This document shows positions 18,484 through 28,038 of a stretch of 64,000 bases of DNA, one piece after another. Both the position numbers and the translations under genes were made by a program. Under the pieces are notes generated by a model, which saw only the letters and a list, made by a program, of their open reading frames with translations, was not told where the DNA came from and searched no databases. The stretch covers positions 62,001 to 126,000 of the forward strand of contig CAVPNH010000003.1 in the NCBI GenBank assembly GCA_963706755.1. Direction: 5' to 3'. Source of the stretch: RPQJ01 sp963706755 (lineage in GTDB: Bacteria; Pseudomonadota; Gammaproteobacteria; Steroidobacterales; Steroidobacteraceae). How positions within the stretch are numbered: position 1 is the stretch's first letter; each line of letters opens with the position of its first letter.

Positions 18484-19857
18484 TCAGGGTCGCCGGGGCG
18501 CCTGCGCCTCGGCGAACAGGCGGCGCAGGAACTCGCGCACCGCGGGCAGCGACTCATCCTCGGGCATCAGCCGCTCGCGCACCAGGACGTCGGCAATGTC
18601 GCGCAGCGTCCGCCGGCCGTCCACGAGCGACGCGACGAAACTGTGGACGCGCATCGCGAGCGCCTGGCTCTCGACCTCCGGCAGCAACGGCACCGCCACG
18701 TCGTCGCGCTCGAGCCAGTGGGGCGCGTTGCGGTGCTGCGGCGGCGGTTCGACCCGCGAGCGCAGGACGGCGCTGAACGTGACCAGTCGTTCCATCCGGC
18801 CGTGCCGGCTGGCCGGGGACACGAGGTACGGCACGACCTCCTCCGTGATCTCCACGTCGCGGAAACCGGCGGCGTCGAGAAGCTCAGGCAACTCGTCGCT
18901 GGAATAGCAGCGTGCCGGATCGCCGTGCTGGAAGAAGAGCGACCCGCTGTTCACCCAGCGGCCACCGGGCCGGAGCCACTGGTTCAGCCTGGCCGCAAAC
19001 GCCGCAAAGTCCTCGTCCAGGATGTCGATCAGCCACGGCGTGACGACGGTGTCGAAGGCGCCCTCGGCGAAGGGTGCCCGGGACGCGTCGGCCACGACCG
19101 GCCACAGTCCGGGCGGCGCGGGCGCCGGCGCGTGAAGATCGCGCAGCACCGCGTGGCAGCCCAGGTCCCGCGGCGCCAGCGGGAATTCATAGAGCTCGAC
19201 GTGCTCTCCCGCGAACATGCGCCGCGCGACGATCATCATCAGCGGGTTCAGGTCCGCGGCGATCGTCGAGACGGGACGGCGACGCAGGTGCAGGTCGTAG
19301 GCGAGCCGCCCCGCCCCGCAGCCGAGCACCAGCGTCCGGCCCGGATTCCCGGGGCCGAGCGCACGATCGACCGCCGCATAGGCTGCCTCGTTCTCCGCCG
19401 CTCCCCAGCACCAGTCGCGGTGCAGGTTGGCGTAGTAACTGGCGAGCCCCTGCCCGGCCGGGAGCGGCGACGCGAGCGCACGATAGGTTTCGGGCAAGGC
19501 CGCCGCAGCGGCCACCTCGAGTGGCGCCAGCAGCGACGACAGGCGCCGCGCATGGTCGCTGCAGGCGCTCGACAGGAGCTTCAGTCGATTGCGCGCCACC
19601 GCCCGGGCGACCTCCGGCCTCAGCGCGGCGCGGTAACGGGCTGCCTGGGCTTCGAGCTCGGTCGTGAATGCGCGCATGCGCGTGCGCCATTCGCCGAGCG
19701 TCACCTCGGGCTCGGCAAGGAGCCAGGGCACGCCGTCCACGAGCGGAAAGCGCGTCCCGCACGATTCGCAGCTTACGATTGTGCCCGGCGCGAGCCGCCC
19801 GCCGCAGCGAGCGCAGCAGAGCAATGCCCAGTGATCGGTTTCCGGCGCCTTTTCCAA
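18484..19857 (-). CDS. Trm112-like zinc ribbon fused to an N2227/carnosine-type methyltransferase
   Basis: 457 residues in three parts. Residues 14-45 form a Trm112-like ribbon (CCARCGG...CESCGTRFPLVDGVPWLL). The middle is a SAM-dependent methyltransferase of the N2227 (carnosine N-methyltransferase) type: WCWGAAENEAAYAAVDRAL, LVLGCGAGRLAYDLHL (SAM loop), TVVTPWLIDILDEDFAAFAA and GGRWVNSGSLFF followed by a SSDELPELLDAAGF stretch. The C-terminal 75 residues (HSFVASLVDGRRTLRDIADV) look like a PqqD-type winged helix. Substrate unknown; it may be a peptide, since PqqD domains bind peptides. It ends 72 bases before apbE on the same strand. Confidence 0.75.
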   Translation of the reverse strand: MEKAPETDHWALLCCARCGGRLAPGTIVSCESCGTRFPLVDGVPWLLAEPEVTLGEWRTRMRAFTTELEAQAARYRAALRPEVARAVARNRLKLLSSACSDHARRLSSLLAPLEVAAAAALPETYRALASPLPAGQGLASYYANLHRDWCWGAAENEAAYAAVDRALGPGNPGRTLVLGCGAGRLAYDLHLRRRPVSTIAADLNPLMMIVARRMFAGEHVELYEFPLAPRDLGCHAVLRDLHAPAPAPPGLWPVVADASRAPFAEGAFDTVVTPWLIDILDEDFAAFAARLNQWLRPGGRWVNSGSLFFQHGDPARCYSSDELPELLDAAGFRDVEITEEVVPYLVSPASRHGRMERLVTFSAVLRSRVEPPPQHRNAPHWLERDDVAVPLLPEVESQALAMRVHSFVASLVDGRRTLRDIADVLVRERLMPEDESLPAVREFLRRLFAEAQAPRRP

Positions 19858-19868
19858 GCCACCCGAGT

Positions 19869-21503
19869 CTAGCCGATCCGGCCGCTCACGATCGGGTTGA
19901 ACGCGATCAGGCTGTCCTGCAGCGCCGACGAGCCGAGGCCGTGGCCGGGGAACTTCTGCCCGAACTGGCCCTGCTCGCCGTGCAGCGCCATGTAGTTGAG
20001 CGCCACCGTCTCGACCAGCAGGTTGACGTTGTTGGCCGCCGGACTGGACGCCGTCTCCACGGACGCATCAGATCGGAAATAGCCGATCTGCTGGTGCCGG
20101 GCCGCGCCGGCAGCGCCGGTGTTCAACAACTGCGGCCGCCCCTGCGGGTTGTACACCAGGAAGAACGACGCGGCGGTGGACTGGTTGTCGCTGGTCCACA
20201 TGAACTTGCCGCGACCGTCGACGCTGTCGTCCACCTGGCCGCTCGCCGAGATCGAGCCGTCCGAGAACACGTAGAGCATCAGCGGCATGCCGCGGCGCGC
20301 TGCGTACTCCAGGCATGCACCCATGCAGCGCCCTGCACGCAGGTCCCGCAACTCACCGGTGGCGCGTCCCTGGCCGTGGTAATCGTAGCCGCCCATCGTG
20401 ATCGTGCCGGCGCCAGCGTAGCCGGACAGCACCATCTTCATCACCGCGGCGGTCTTGCGGAACTCGTCGTCGCCGTTGTACTCGGCCGCACTGAAGATGC
20501 CGCCGGCGCCGACGATGTCCTGGTCCAGGTCCGGGTTGAGGCTGGTGGGGTCGCCGAAGCGGTCCACGACATCGGCCGCCTTGACGTAGCCGCAGTTCAC
20601 CAGGTCGCGCACGACTTCGTTGCGTGTGACCGTAGTCTTCTTCGGGTCCGCCCAGGGCTGCTTGGGATCGACCATCTGCAGCTTGCGACTGCTGATGCGC
20701 TCGACCGATTCCATCACGGCCACGGTGTCGTCCACGCTGAGCAGGCTGGCGAGCTGACCCGTGTCCACGAGCCCGGTCACGTCACTGGCACGGTCCACCT
20801 TGGTCGGGCGCACGGACAGGTCGATCAGGCCCGCCGGCGCCATGGAGTTGCCGCCGGAGTCGGAGGCGCGCGAACCGACCAGGGTCGCGAGCGATCCGTC
20901 GGCACCGGCCCTGTAGATCCCGTACATCGGGTTGTGCGGATTGTTGCCGGTGTCGTTCTCGGACCGCGCCGCGATGACGGCGCCATTGATCGAGGCAGCC
21001 GTGGCCGGCGAGACGCGATCCATGATGCCGCGCAGGAATGCGCTGTCGGAGTGGAACGCGAGACCGAGGCTGGTGTCGGTGAAGCTCGTGCCGGTCGCCG
21101 CGTTCGTCATGCCGGGCAGCATGTCCCCGGGCAGGCCCATCTTGCCGTAGCCGGCGGTGCTCAGGAAATCGAGTTGCCCGCCCGGCCCGCCGATCAGCAC
21201 GTTTGATCCGACCATGTTCGCGCCGCCCGCGAGGTCTATGCAGATGAACGGGATCTTGCCCGCGCCCAGCACCTGGATGCCGCAGCTGCTGCGCAGCGCC
21301 TGCAGGTCCGGCGAGAGCGCGGCCATGGCCGCGCGCGGATCGGCGAACAGGCTGAAGATCGTGGGTGCAACGACCGTGCCGAGGCCCGCCGTCAGTCCCT
21401 GGGCGATGAAATCGCGGCGCGTGACCGGCCGTTTATGGCCAAGGGCATGCCGGATCGGTTCGTTCAGGCCCAGTCGGCGTGGGGGTGTCTTGCGAATGAT
21501 CAT
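19869..21503 (-). CDS. Tat-exported DUF1501-like protein
   Basis: 544 residues. A twin-arginine signal is clear near residue 29 (TRRDFIAQGLTAGLGTVVAP), so the protein is exported folded. The rest resembles DUF1501-type proteins in layout: CIDLAGGANMVGSNVLIGGP, LPGMTNAATG, GGYDYHGQGRATGELRDLRA near 390 and a final LNYMALHGEQGQFGQ. Such proteins usually sit beside cytochrome- or LamG-containing partners, as here. The family assignment is by pattern only. It is 32 bases after the LamG/cytochrome gene and probably in one operon with it. Confidence 0.7.
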   Translation of the reverse strand: MIIRKTPPRRLGLNEPIRHALGHKRPVTRRDFIAQGLTAGLGTVVAPTIFSLFADPRAAMAALSPDLQALRSSCGIQVLGAGKIPFICIDLAGGANMVGSNVLIGGPGGQLDFLSTAGYGKMGLPGDMLPGMTNAATGTSFTDTSLGLAFHSDSAFLRGIMDRVSPATAASINGAVIAARSENDTGNNPHNPMYGIYRAGADGSLATLVGSRASDSGGNSMAPAGLIDLSVRPTKVDRASDVTGLVDTGQLASLLSVDDTVAVMESVERISSRKLQMVDPKQPWADPKKTTVTRNEVVRDLVNCGYVKAADVVDRFGDPTSLNPDLDQDIVGAGGIFSAAEYNGDDEFRKTAAVMKMVLSGYAGAGTITMGGYDYHGQGRATGELRDLRAGRCMGACLEYAARRGMPLMLYVFSDGSISASGQVDDSVDGRGKFMWTSDNQSTAASFFLVYNPQGRPQLLNTGAAGAARHQQIGYFRSDASVETASSPAANNVNLLVETVALNYMALHGEQGQFGQKFPGHGLGSSALQDSLIAFNPIVSGRIG

Positions 21504-21535
21504 GGTTCGTTACCTGGTGCGTTCCTTCAGGCGCC

Positions 21536-23992
21536 TCAATTGATCAGCGTGACCGCACTGCCGAGCATGGCCGCGCAGGTCGCCTTGACGACGGTCGGCG
21601 TGCGCCCGGCCGGGCAGCTGTTGCCGCAGGCCGTGAGCCGCGTGATCAGCGAATCAAGCTCGTTGCGCACATCGGTCGGATTCGGGTCCGTCCCCATGTT
21701 GGTGAGCATCATGCGACCGACCAGCGAGTCGACCACGATCCCCCGCCCGCCCGACCCGAATGCGATCGTCGGGGCGGCATTGAAGTTGAAGCCCGGGAAG
21801 TACGCAGCGCGAGCCGACGTGTCGTCGACGAGCGTGTTGCAGTACTGGATCGAAAGCTGGGCGATCGCCACGGGGTGCCCGGAGACGAAGGTGTCGATGC
21901 TCTCGACGGTCGGCAGTCCCTGCTTCACCGTGTCGAACGTGGTCCTCACGGCGGGCGTCTGGGCGCTTACGCCGGTCAGCCTGGACATGGTCGCGTTGAT
22001 CCTGTCGAACACCCGCAGGCCGATGTCGGCGGCACGGCGCACGTCGGGGGGAGGCCCCGGGGCGAGCGGCACCGGATCCGTGCGGACGTTGGTGTGCGTA
22101 CCGAGCACGTCGAAGGTCAGGAAGAACTCGTCGGCGTCCGGGCCCTTCTGCAGTGCAATGACCGTGCCGATCGACGACAGCCGCTGGCCGAGCGGCCCGT
22201 ACTCCGAGTCCGTGATGTTCGTGTCCAGCGTCCTGTACGCCTGGCCGACATCGGGTTCGGTGCCGTTCACGCCGATGCGCAGTCCCGCGATGGGGATGGT
22301 GCCGGGCCGCGCCGCGGGATCCAGGCTGATGAACGTGGGCTTGTCGAACAGGTAGCTGTAGCTGTCGAACTGGCTCACTTCGAACATGATGTAGGCCTGC
22401 GGCACGTCCACGAGGTGACTGATCGAGAAGAGCACGTAGTACTTCTCGCCGACGCCGGCCTGGAAATTCGCCTGGATCTGCTGGTCCGTGAGAGCACGGT
22501 TGTACACGGCGACCAGGCGGAAGACACCCTGGAACTGCCGGTCGCCCGAGACCTCGTTGCCCAGCACGAACGCAAAGGTGTTGTCCCAGTCGGCGATGGT
22601 TCCGCCGGCCGCAGGGTCGGCATCGCCGGTGTAATCGCCGTTCACGTAGATCCGCCGGCCCTTGACGGGATCGTAGGTCACGACCACGTGCTGCAGCGTC
22701 GCCTGCAGGTCTTCGTCCGCGGCGGCGGTCGTGAGCTTCGGGTCGCCGGCCTGGTCGGTGCTGCTGGACCGGTTGTAGAAGTCGTAGCTGTAGAGCGTCT
22801 GCCCGAGCATGAAGTTGCGCGTCGTCGTGCCGCCGGAGTAGGAGACGATGCGCGCGTCCTCCTGCGCGACGTTGCCCGGCGCGACCCAGGCCTCGATCGT
22901 GTACTCGCCGGTGGCCGCGATGAGGTCATGCAGCTTGCGGCTGGCGGCGGTCGAACCCTGCGCCTTGCCGCTGCGAACGTTGATGCCCCAGCCACCGACC
23001 CAGGTGACGTCGCCGGACAGGTTGAGGTTCAGCGCCGGCTCGACGCCGCTCGTGTCGTAGGCGACGCTGCCCCTGCCGGTCTTGAATTCCCACAACCCGA
23101 TCTGGTTCGACGTGTAGCGGTTCCCGCCGCTCGCGACCGTGCCGTCGTACATTCCCAGCGCCTTCGAGAGCACCAGCGACGCGTCCACCTGCGTGGCAGG
23201 CACCTGCCCTGCGAAGGCACGGATGGCGGCTTCCATTTCGTCGGCATTGGCGGCGCAGTCGTCCCAGCAGTTGTGGAACTCGTTGCGCAGCCTGAGCACC
23301 AGTCGCGACTGGTCGGGCCGGTCGAGGTCGATCTTGACCTTGACGGCTGCGTAGGCCTCGTTCAGGTCGCCCGAAGCGAAGAACGGCGACTGCGGGCTCG
23401 CCGACGTCGGCGCGTGGCAGCGAGCGCAGTACTGCCTCACCACCGGGTACACCGTCGTCGCGAAGATCGCGGGCGATGCCGGGAATGCCCTGCTCGCGCC
23501 CGGGTCCCTGATCACCGGCGGCTTGAGCACGACGCCCTGGATGCCGCCGCCCGCCGCCGCGCCGGCCCAGTTGCTGATCCAGGTCGTCAGGATGTCGGCG
23601 CAGGCCGCGGCGCTGGCGAGCCAGCAGTTATGGCCGCCGGCGACCTTCTGCACCATGCGTGAATCGCGCGGCGACGAGAGCGTCACGACGCCGTTGGCGG
23701 CGGCGTAGGCGAGGTTGATGTCGTCCTGGCGCACGAATTGCGGCGCCTGCCCACCGGCCACGTGGCACTTGCCGCAACGATTGTCGGCCTTGAGGTTGTC
23801 CCAGACGTTGATCTTGAACGCCTGCACGTCGGCCGTGGCGGGCGGCGGGCCGCTGTAAGCGGCGGGCGTGCCGCCAGAGGTGACGGGGTTTGCGTTCGTC
23901 TGGGCGCCGCCGCCACAGCCGGCGAGCAGCAGCGTGGCGGCGCCGACGGCGGCGGCACGAATCGTCCAGGTTCGCAGTGTCGTGGTGTTCAT
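21536..23992 (-). CDS. Lipoprotein with two haem c motifs and a LamG-like domain
   Basis: 818 residues with a lipobox (LLLAGC, Cys26). Haem c sites are RCGKCH (73-77) and YCARCH (189-193). Each is followed 44-47 residues later by the same short motif HNCW (His121, His240), suggesting two copies of one single-haem domain with His as possible second ligand. Residues about 280-510 look like a LamG/concanavalin-type sandwich (YTIEAWVAPGNVAQEDARIV, VVTYDPVKGRRIYVNGDYTG). The C-terminal third is unassigned (GLRIGVNGTEPDVGQAYRTL). It is probably on the cell surface, moving electrons while bound to a polymer or partner. Confidence 0.82.
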   Translation of the reverse strand: MNTTTLRTWTIRAAAVGAATLLLAGCGGGAQTNANPVTSGGTPAAYSGPPPATADVQAFKINVWDNLKADNRCGKCHVAGGQAPQFVRQDDINLAYAAANGVVTLSSPRDSRMVQKVAGGHNCWLASAAACADILTTWISNWAGAAAGGGIQGVVLKPPVIRDPGASRAFPASPAIFATTVYPVVRQYCARCHAPTSASPQSPFFASGDLNEAYAAVKVKIDLDRPDQSRLVLRLRNEFHNCWDDCAANADEMEAAIRAFAGQVPATQVDASLVLSKALGMYDGTVASGGNRYTSNQIGLWEFKTGRGSVAYDTSGVEPALNLNLSGDVTWVGGWGINVRSGKAQGSTAASRKLHDLIAATGEYTIEAWVAPGNVAQEDARIVSYSGGTTTRNFMLGQTLYSYDFYNRSSSTDQAGDPKLTTAAADEDLQATLQHVVVTYDPVKGRRIYVNGDYTGDADPAAGGTIADWDNTFAFVLGNEVSGDRQFQGVFRLVAVYNRALTDQQIQANFQAGVGEKYYVLFSISHLVDVPQAYIMFEVSQFDSYSYLFDKPTFISLDPAARPGTIPIAGLRIGVNGTEPDVGQAYRTLDTNITDSEYGPLGQRLSSIGTVIALQKGPDADEFFLTFDVLGTHTNVRTDPVPLAPGPPPDVRRAADIGLRVFDRINATMSRLTGVSAQTPAVRTTFDTVKQGLPTVESIDTFVSGHPVAIAQLSIQYCNTLVDDTSARAAYFPGFNFNAAPTIAFGSGGRGIVVDSLVGRMMLTNMGTDPNPTDVRNELDSLITRLTACGNSCPAGRTPTVVKATCAAMLGSAVTLIN

Positions 23993-24000
23993 GGTGTTCC

Positions 24001-25191
24001 CTAGTCACCCATGCAATACGTGGCGGCCTCGGCGAACACACGCTTCAGCTGGTAGCCGCTCGCCTTGAACGAGCCCGTCATCGCCTGGATCTTTGCCCGG
24101 TCCTGCGCGTCGCTCGGATCGCGGAAGCAGACGCTGCGGAAGACCTTCTTCACCTGGCAACCGGCGAACGCGTCCGTGTGCGCCAGCTCGAGCCCGAGCG
24201 ACTTCGCGCCCTGGCCGCTCCCCGGCAGGGACGGATCCCAGCCGAGCAGCGAGTTGCGGCCCTTGCGCCAGTAGTTGTCCCAGCGGTCGTCCGGTGTCGA
24301 ATAGCCGGCCGGGAACGTGTCCTTGTTGTGGAAGTACTTCGGTCGCACGATGCCAGCCGTGTACACCAGCCGTCCGGCGCTCTCGTCCCAGTCGTGATAG
24401 GCGAAGGCCTGGACCATCGGGTCCATGCCGCTGTGACAGCCGACGCAGTTGTTGAGGAACAACCGGCTGTCCCCGCCCGGGCTCCGGCTCACGTCCTGGC
24501 GCACGCGATCGGGCGGCCGGGTCGTATCCGACACCTGCTCCATGTCCGTGCACAGGTGATTGATCAGGGTGTAGCGGAACATCGCGCGGTTGGTACCGGC
24601 GATGAAGAACGCCTGCGCGGCCGCCCGTGACGTCATCACGCCGGCGGTCGCGCCCGGCGGCAACCCGTTCATCGACGACTGGGTCGTCTGTGCCAGCACG
24701 TCCTTCAGGCTCGCGCCCTGCGCCTCGAGGGCCGCGTAGTGATCGTTGTTCGACGGCGAATACGCCGGCACGCCGGAGGCGCCGCTGCCGACGTAGAGGA
24801 TGTCGTCGTACAGGACCCGGTCGAGAGAAACGTCGTCGCGAACCATGCCGATCACGGTCGCAACGTAGTCGTTCAGCGGCGCGAAGACCGTCTGTTCCTC
24901 GTTCGTCCACGGCATCACGAAGTTCTTGAGCGTCACGTCGTAGAAGGCGCGGTCCTGCATCGCCGTGTAGGCGGCGTCGGTCGGGCGGCCGGCGGCTATG
25001 TCGCCCGCCATCGAGGTGAGCACCGCCTCGCTGGGCGGTACGCCGGCGAGACGGTCGTGCAGGCGCTTGGCCTGCGTGCGTGAGTCGGCCAGTGCAGCCG
25101 CGCCCGGCAGCGCGACGAGCACGATGCATGCGGCCGTCGCGACCGTGCGCAACCTGGCAAAACCAAACCCTGCGAGCGTCCTGAGGCGCAT
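24001..25191 (-). CDS. Exported single-haem protein, DUF1585/1592-like in style
   Basis: 396 residues from the ATG at 25191, which gives a signal peptide (TVATAACIVLVALPGAAALA) and has a G-rich stretch about ten bases upstream. One haem c motif is visible, NNCVGCHSGMDPMVQAFAYH, whose CxxCHxxxDP form is typical of planctomycete-type cytochrome-associated proteins. Other blocks are DDILYVGSGASGVPAYSPSN, AFFIAGTNRAMFRYTLINHL and, at the end, FRSVCFRDPSDAQDRAKIQA. First gene of the set 24001-19869 and divergent from the HzsA-related gene. Confidence 0.75.
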   Translation of the reverse strand: MRLRTLAGFGFARLRTVATAACIVLVALPGAAALADSRTQAKRLHDRLAGVPPSEAVLTSMAGDIAAGRPTDAAYTAMQDRAFYDVTLKNFVMPWTNEEQTVFAPLNDYVATVIGMVRDDVSLDRVLYDDILYVGSGASGVPAYSPSNNDHYAALEAQGASLKDVLAQTTQSSMNGLPPGATAGVMTSRAAAQAFFIAGTNRAMFRYTLINHLCTDMEQVSDTTRPPDRVRQDVSRSPGGDSRLFLNNCVGCHSGMDPMVQAFAYHDWDESAGRLVYTAGIVRPKYFHNKDTFPAGYSTPDDRWDNYWRKGRNSLLGWDPSLPGSGQGAKSLGLELAHTDAFAGCQVKKVFRSVCFRDPSDAQDRAKIQAMTGSFKASGYQLKRVFAEAATYCMGD

Positions 25192-25207
25192 GCCGACTAT
25201 CCCCCCC

Positions 25208-25224
25208 GACCGGAACGTCCGGTC
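25208..25224. promoter_or_regulatory. Inverted repeat GACCGGA-ACG-TCCGGTC in the divergent promoter region
   Basis: A perfect 7-base inverted repeat with a 3-base centre lies 17 bases upstream of the minus-strand haem-protein start, inside the 203-base gap between two divergent redox genes. It could be an operator for a dimeric regulator or a hairpin in the minus-strand leader. No strong promoter is evident in the rest of the gap. Confidence 0.4.
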
Positions 25225-25394
25225 GCTGGCTGTGGAATGTGGGCGTACCCGACGCTCTCGCCAAGCGACGTACGCAGTATTGAGAACGGACTCACACAAA
25301 CGCAGCGGCTTTATGGAGCCGGCGACGGCATGTGAGAAAAGATCGCTCGCGAGGCGCACCACTGCGCCCGCTCGATTCAACTGAGGAACCTCGG

Positions 25395-28034
25395 ATGTAC
25401 GATGCGTTTCGGGATCTCGCCCAGACCCGGCGGTGGCGCGGCCGGCTTTCGGCTGCGCTGGTTGCGACCGTCCTGGCAGGCTGCACCAGCAGCGACGGCG
25501 GCGGTGGAGTCGGCCCCGGCGGTGGCCAGGGGCCGGATCCGATCGTGCTCGACTTCCCCGTAGCCTACGTGAAGCGACCGGTGCCGACCGGTGCCGCGCT
25601 CGCCGTCGACGCGCGCGAGCTGCTCGATTTCGACCCGGGCGGCGACCTGTACGTGCGCGATCGCGCGTCGCCGTCGTCCGCCGAACGCAACGTCACCGGG
25701 CCGGTAACTCAGGGGAAGGGCGACGTGCGCGACGTGGAGCCGTCATTCGACGGGACGAAGCTGGCGTTCGCCCTGCACCGACCGCTGCAGGACGGAGTGG
25801 CCCCGGACGAGCAGCCCACCTGGGAAATATGGGAATACGTCGTTGCGACCCGCGAGCTGCGCCGCGTCGTCGCATCCGACATCGTCGCCCGACAGGGCAA
25901 CGACGTCGCACCGGCCTACCTGCCGGATGGCCGCATCGTGTTCAGTTCGACCCGGCAGCGCCAGTCGAAGGCCATCCTGCTCGACGAGGGGAAGCCGCAG
26001 TTCGAGGCCCAGGACGAGGATCGCCGCGAACCCGCATTCGTGCTGCACGTGATGACGACCGACGGCGGCGACGTCCACCAGGTCTCGTTCAACCAGAGCC
26101 ACGACCTCGATCCCGCGGTGCTGGACGACGGTCGCATCGTGTTCAGCCGCTGGGACGGGGCGCCCGGACACAATGAATTGAGCATCTACGCGATGCGGCC
26201 GGACGGCACCCAGCTCGAGCTGCTCTACGGCGCGAACAGCCACCAGACGGGTACGGACGGCTCGGACATCCAGTTCCTCGATCCACGCCCGATGGGCAAC
26301 GGACACCTGCTCGTGCGCGCCCAGCCGATGGTCGCGCCGGAACGCGGCGGTGAACTGCTCGAAGTCGAGGCCTCGAACTACGTCGAGAACACGCAGCCGA
26401 CGGCGGCCAATGTCGGCGTCCTGTCGGGCCCGGCGCAGAAGCCGGCGACGATCAACGTGGTACGCACGGTCGCGGGGCCATCTCCCGGCGGCCGCTACCA
26501 GTCGGCGTTTCCGCTGCGCGACGGCACCGGCCGCCTGCTGGTGAGCTGGACGCAATGCCGCCTGCTCGAGGGCACGGCGATCGTCCCCTGCACGGCCGAT
26601 CGCCTCGCGGCGGCAGGCGCGACCCCTGCCCCGCCGCTCTACGGAATCTGGATGTACGACCCGTCGAACAACACACAGTTGCCCGTGGCGCGCCCGGTCG
26701 AGGGCGTCATGTACACGGACATCATCGCACTGCAGCCGGTCGCGCTGCCGCCGGTGCTGCTCGACCGCGTGGCGGGCGTCGACTTCGATGCGGACCTGGA
26801 ATCGGAAAGCGTCGGGATCCTCGACATCCGCAGCGTCTACGACGTGGACGGCGTGGATACCGCGCCCGGTGGCATCGCCGCCGTGGCGGACCCGGGCCGT
26901 ACGCTGGCCGCACAACGCCCCGCCAGGTTCCTGCGCATCGAAAAAGCCGTCAGCCTGCCGGACCGCGACGTGCGCGACTTCCGTGGGAGTGCGTTCGGGG
27001 TCACCTCGGCTTTCGGCATGCGCGAAGTGCTGGGTTACGCGCCGATCGAGCCGGACGGCTCGGTGCGGGTCAAGGTGCCGGCCAATGTCGCCCTGGCGAT
27101 CTCGGTGCTCGACGCCAACGGCCGGCGCATCGGCCCGCGGCACGACAACTGGCTGCAGGTCCGCGCGGGGGAGGAACTCCGCTGCAACGGCTGCCACGAC
27201 CCCGACAGCGGCCTGTCGCATGGCCGCAGCGGGCTGTTCGATGCGGCCTACGCCGGCGCCGCGACCACGGGCCTGCCGTTCCCCAACACGAATCCGGCAT
27301 TCTTCGCGGATTTCGGCGAGACCATGGCGCAGGTGCGCGCGCGCATCAGCTGCCAGACCGACTGCGCAGCCCTGCTTCCGAGCACGAACGTCGAATTCGT
27401 GGACGTGTGGACCGACCCGGTCGCGGCGGGGCGCGCGCCGGACGCGCCTTTCGCGTACAGCTATACCGACCTCGCGACCAGGGCGCCGACGCCCGTACCA
27501 TGCGTGACGGCCTGGCAGGCAGGCTGCCGGATCACGATCCACTACGAGCAGCACATCCACCCGCTGTGGAACCGCCCGCGCGTCACCCTGGCGGCAGACG
27601 GCGTGACGGTGCTCGCCGACAACACGTGCACGAACTGCCATTCAAGCCGCACGGCGGCCGGCGCGGCGCAGGTGCCACCCGGCCAGCTCGAGCTGACCGA
27701 CGGTGCGTCTGCCGACCAGCCGGACCAGTTCCACGCCTATCGCGAACTGCTGGCCACGGACAACGAGCAGGAGCTCGTCGGCGGCGCGCTGCAGGACCGC
27801 CTGGTGCAGGTCGGGATCGATCCCGTCACCGGCCAGCCGCAATTCGCGCCGGTGCCCGTGGCGCCGCCCCTCCAGGCGGGCAGCGCCAACGCTTCTGTGA
27901 CCTTCTTCTCGATATTCGCTCCGGGTGGCACCCACGCGGGGCGCCTCAGCGCTGCAGAGTTGAGGCTCGTCTCAGAATGGGTTGACGGAGGTGCGCAGTA
28001 TTTCAATGACCCGTTTGCCGCGCCGGTCAATTGA
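25395..28034 (+). CDS. HzsA-related haem lipoprotein
   Basis: 879 residues from the ATG at 25395, with GAGGAA nine bases upstream. Lipobox LAGC near residue 33. The middle resembles the hydrazine synthase alpha-type domain with TolB-like propeller blades: GRIVFSSTRQRQ, VSFNQSHDLDPAVLDDGRIV, FSRWDGAPGHNELSIYAMRP, GNGHLLVRAQPM. Two haem c motifs follow: LRCNGCHDPDSG near 600 and NTCTNCHSSR near 745. True hydrazine synthesis is very unlikely in this genomic setting; HzsA-related proteins are widespread in other bacteria with unknown role. First gene of a run of six plus-strand genes ending at 31290. Confidence 0.85.
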   Translation: MYDAFRDLAQTRRWRGRLSAALVATVLAGCTSSDGGGGVGPGGGQGPDPIVLDFPVAYVKRPVPTGAALAVDARELLDFDPGGDLYVRDRASPSSAERNVTGPVTQGKGDVRDVEPSFDGTKLAFALHRPLQDGVAPDEQPTWEIWEYVVATRELRRVVASDIVARQGNDVAPAYLPDGRIVFSSTRQRQSKAILLDEGKPQFEAQDEDRREPAFVLHVMTTDGGDVHQVSFNQSHDLDPAVLDDGRIVFSRWDGAPGHNELSIYAMRPDGTQLELLYGANSHQTGTDGSDIQFLDPRPMGNGHLLVRAQPMVAPERGGELLEVEASNYVENTQPTAANVGVLSGPAQKPATINVVRTVAGPSPGGRYQSAFPLRDGTGRLLVSWTQCRLLEGTAIVPCTADRLAAAGATPAPPLYGIWMYDPSNNTQLPVARPVEGVMYTDIIALQPVALPPVLLDRVAGVDFDADLESESVGILDIRSVYDVDGVDTAPGGIAAVADPGRTLAAQRPARFLRIEKAVSLPDRDVRDFRGSAFGVTSAFGMREVLGYAPIEPDGSVRVKVPANVALAISVLDANGRRIGPRHDNWLQVRAGEELRCNGCHDPDSGLSHGRSGLFDAAYAGAATTGLPFPNTNPAFFADFGETMAQVRARISCQTDCAALLPSTNVEFVDVWTDPVAAGRAPDAPFAYSYTDLATRAPTPVPCVTAWQAGCRITIHYEQHIHPLWNRPRVTLAADGVTVLADNTCTNCHSSRTAAGAAQVPPGQLELTDGASADQPDQFHAYRELLATDNEQELVGGALQDRLVQVGIDPVTGQPQFAPVPVAPPLQAGSANASVTFFSIFAPGGTHAGRLSAAELRLVSEWVDGGAQYFNDPFAAPVN

Positions 28035-28038
28035 GGCA

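Noticed and set aside
17293..19872. An 859-codon plus-strand frame opposite apbE and the methyltransferase
   Set aside because: It crosses two convincing minus-strand genes and its translation is low-complexity and without known motifs.
25743..27641. A 632-codon minus-strand frame inside the HzsA-related gene
   Set aside because: Composition artefact; the plus strand carries the lipobox, propeller blades and haem motifs.
25395..28034. A genuine hydrazine synthase subunit
   Set aside because: There are no HzsB/HzsC partners or other anammox genes and the neighbours are generic exported redox proteins; only relatedness to the alpha subunit is supported.
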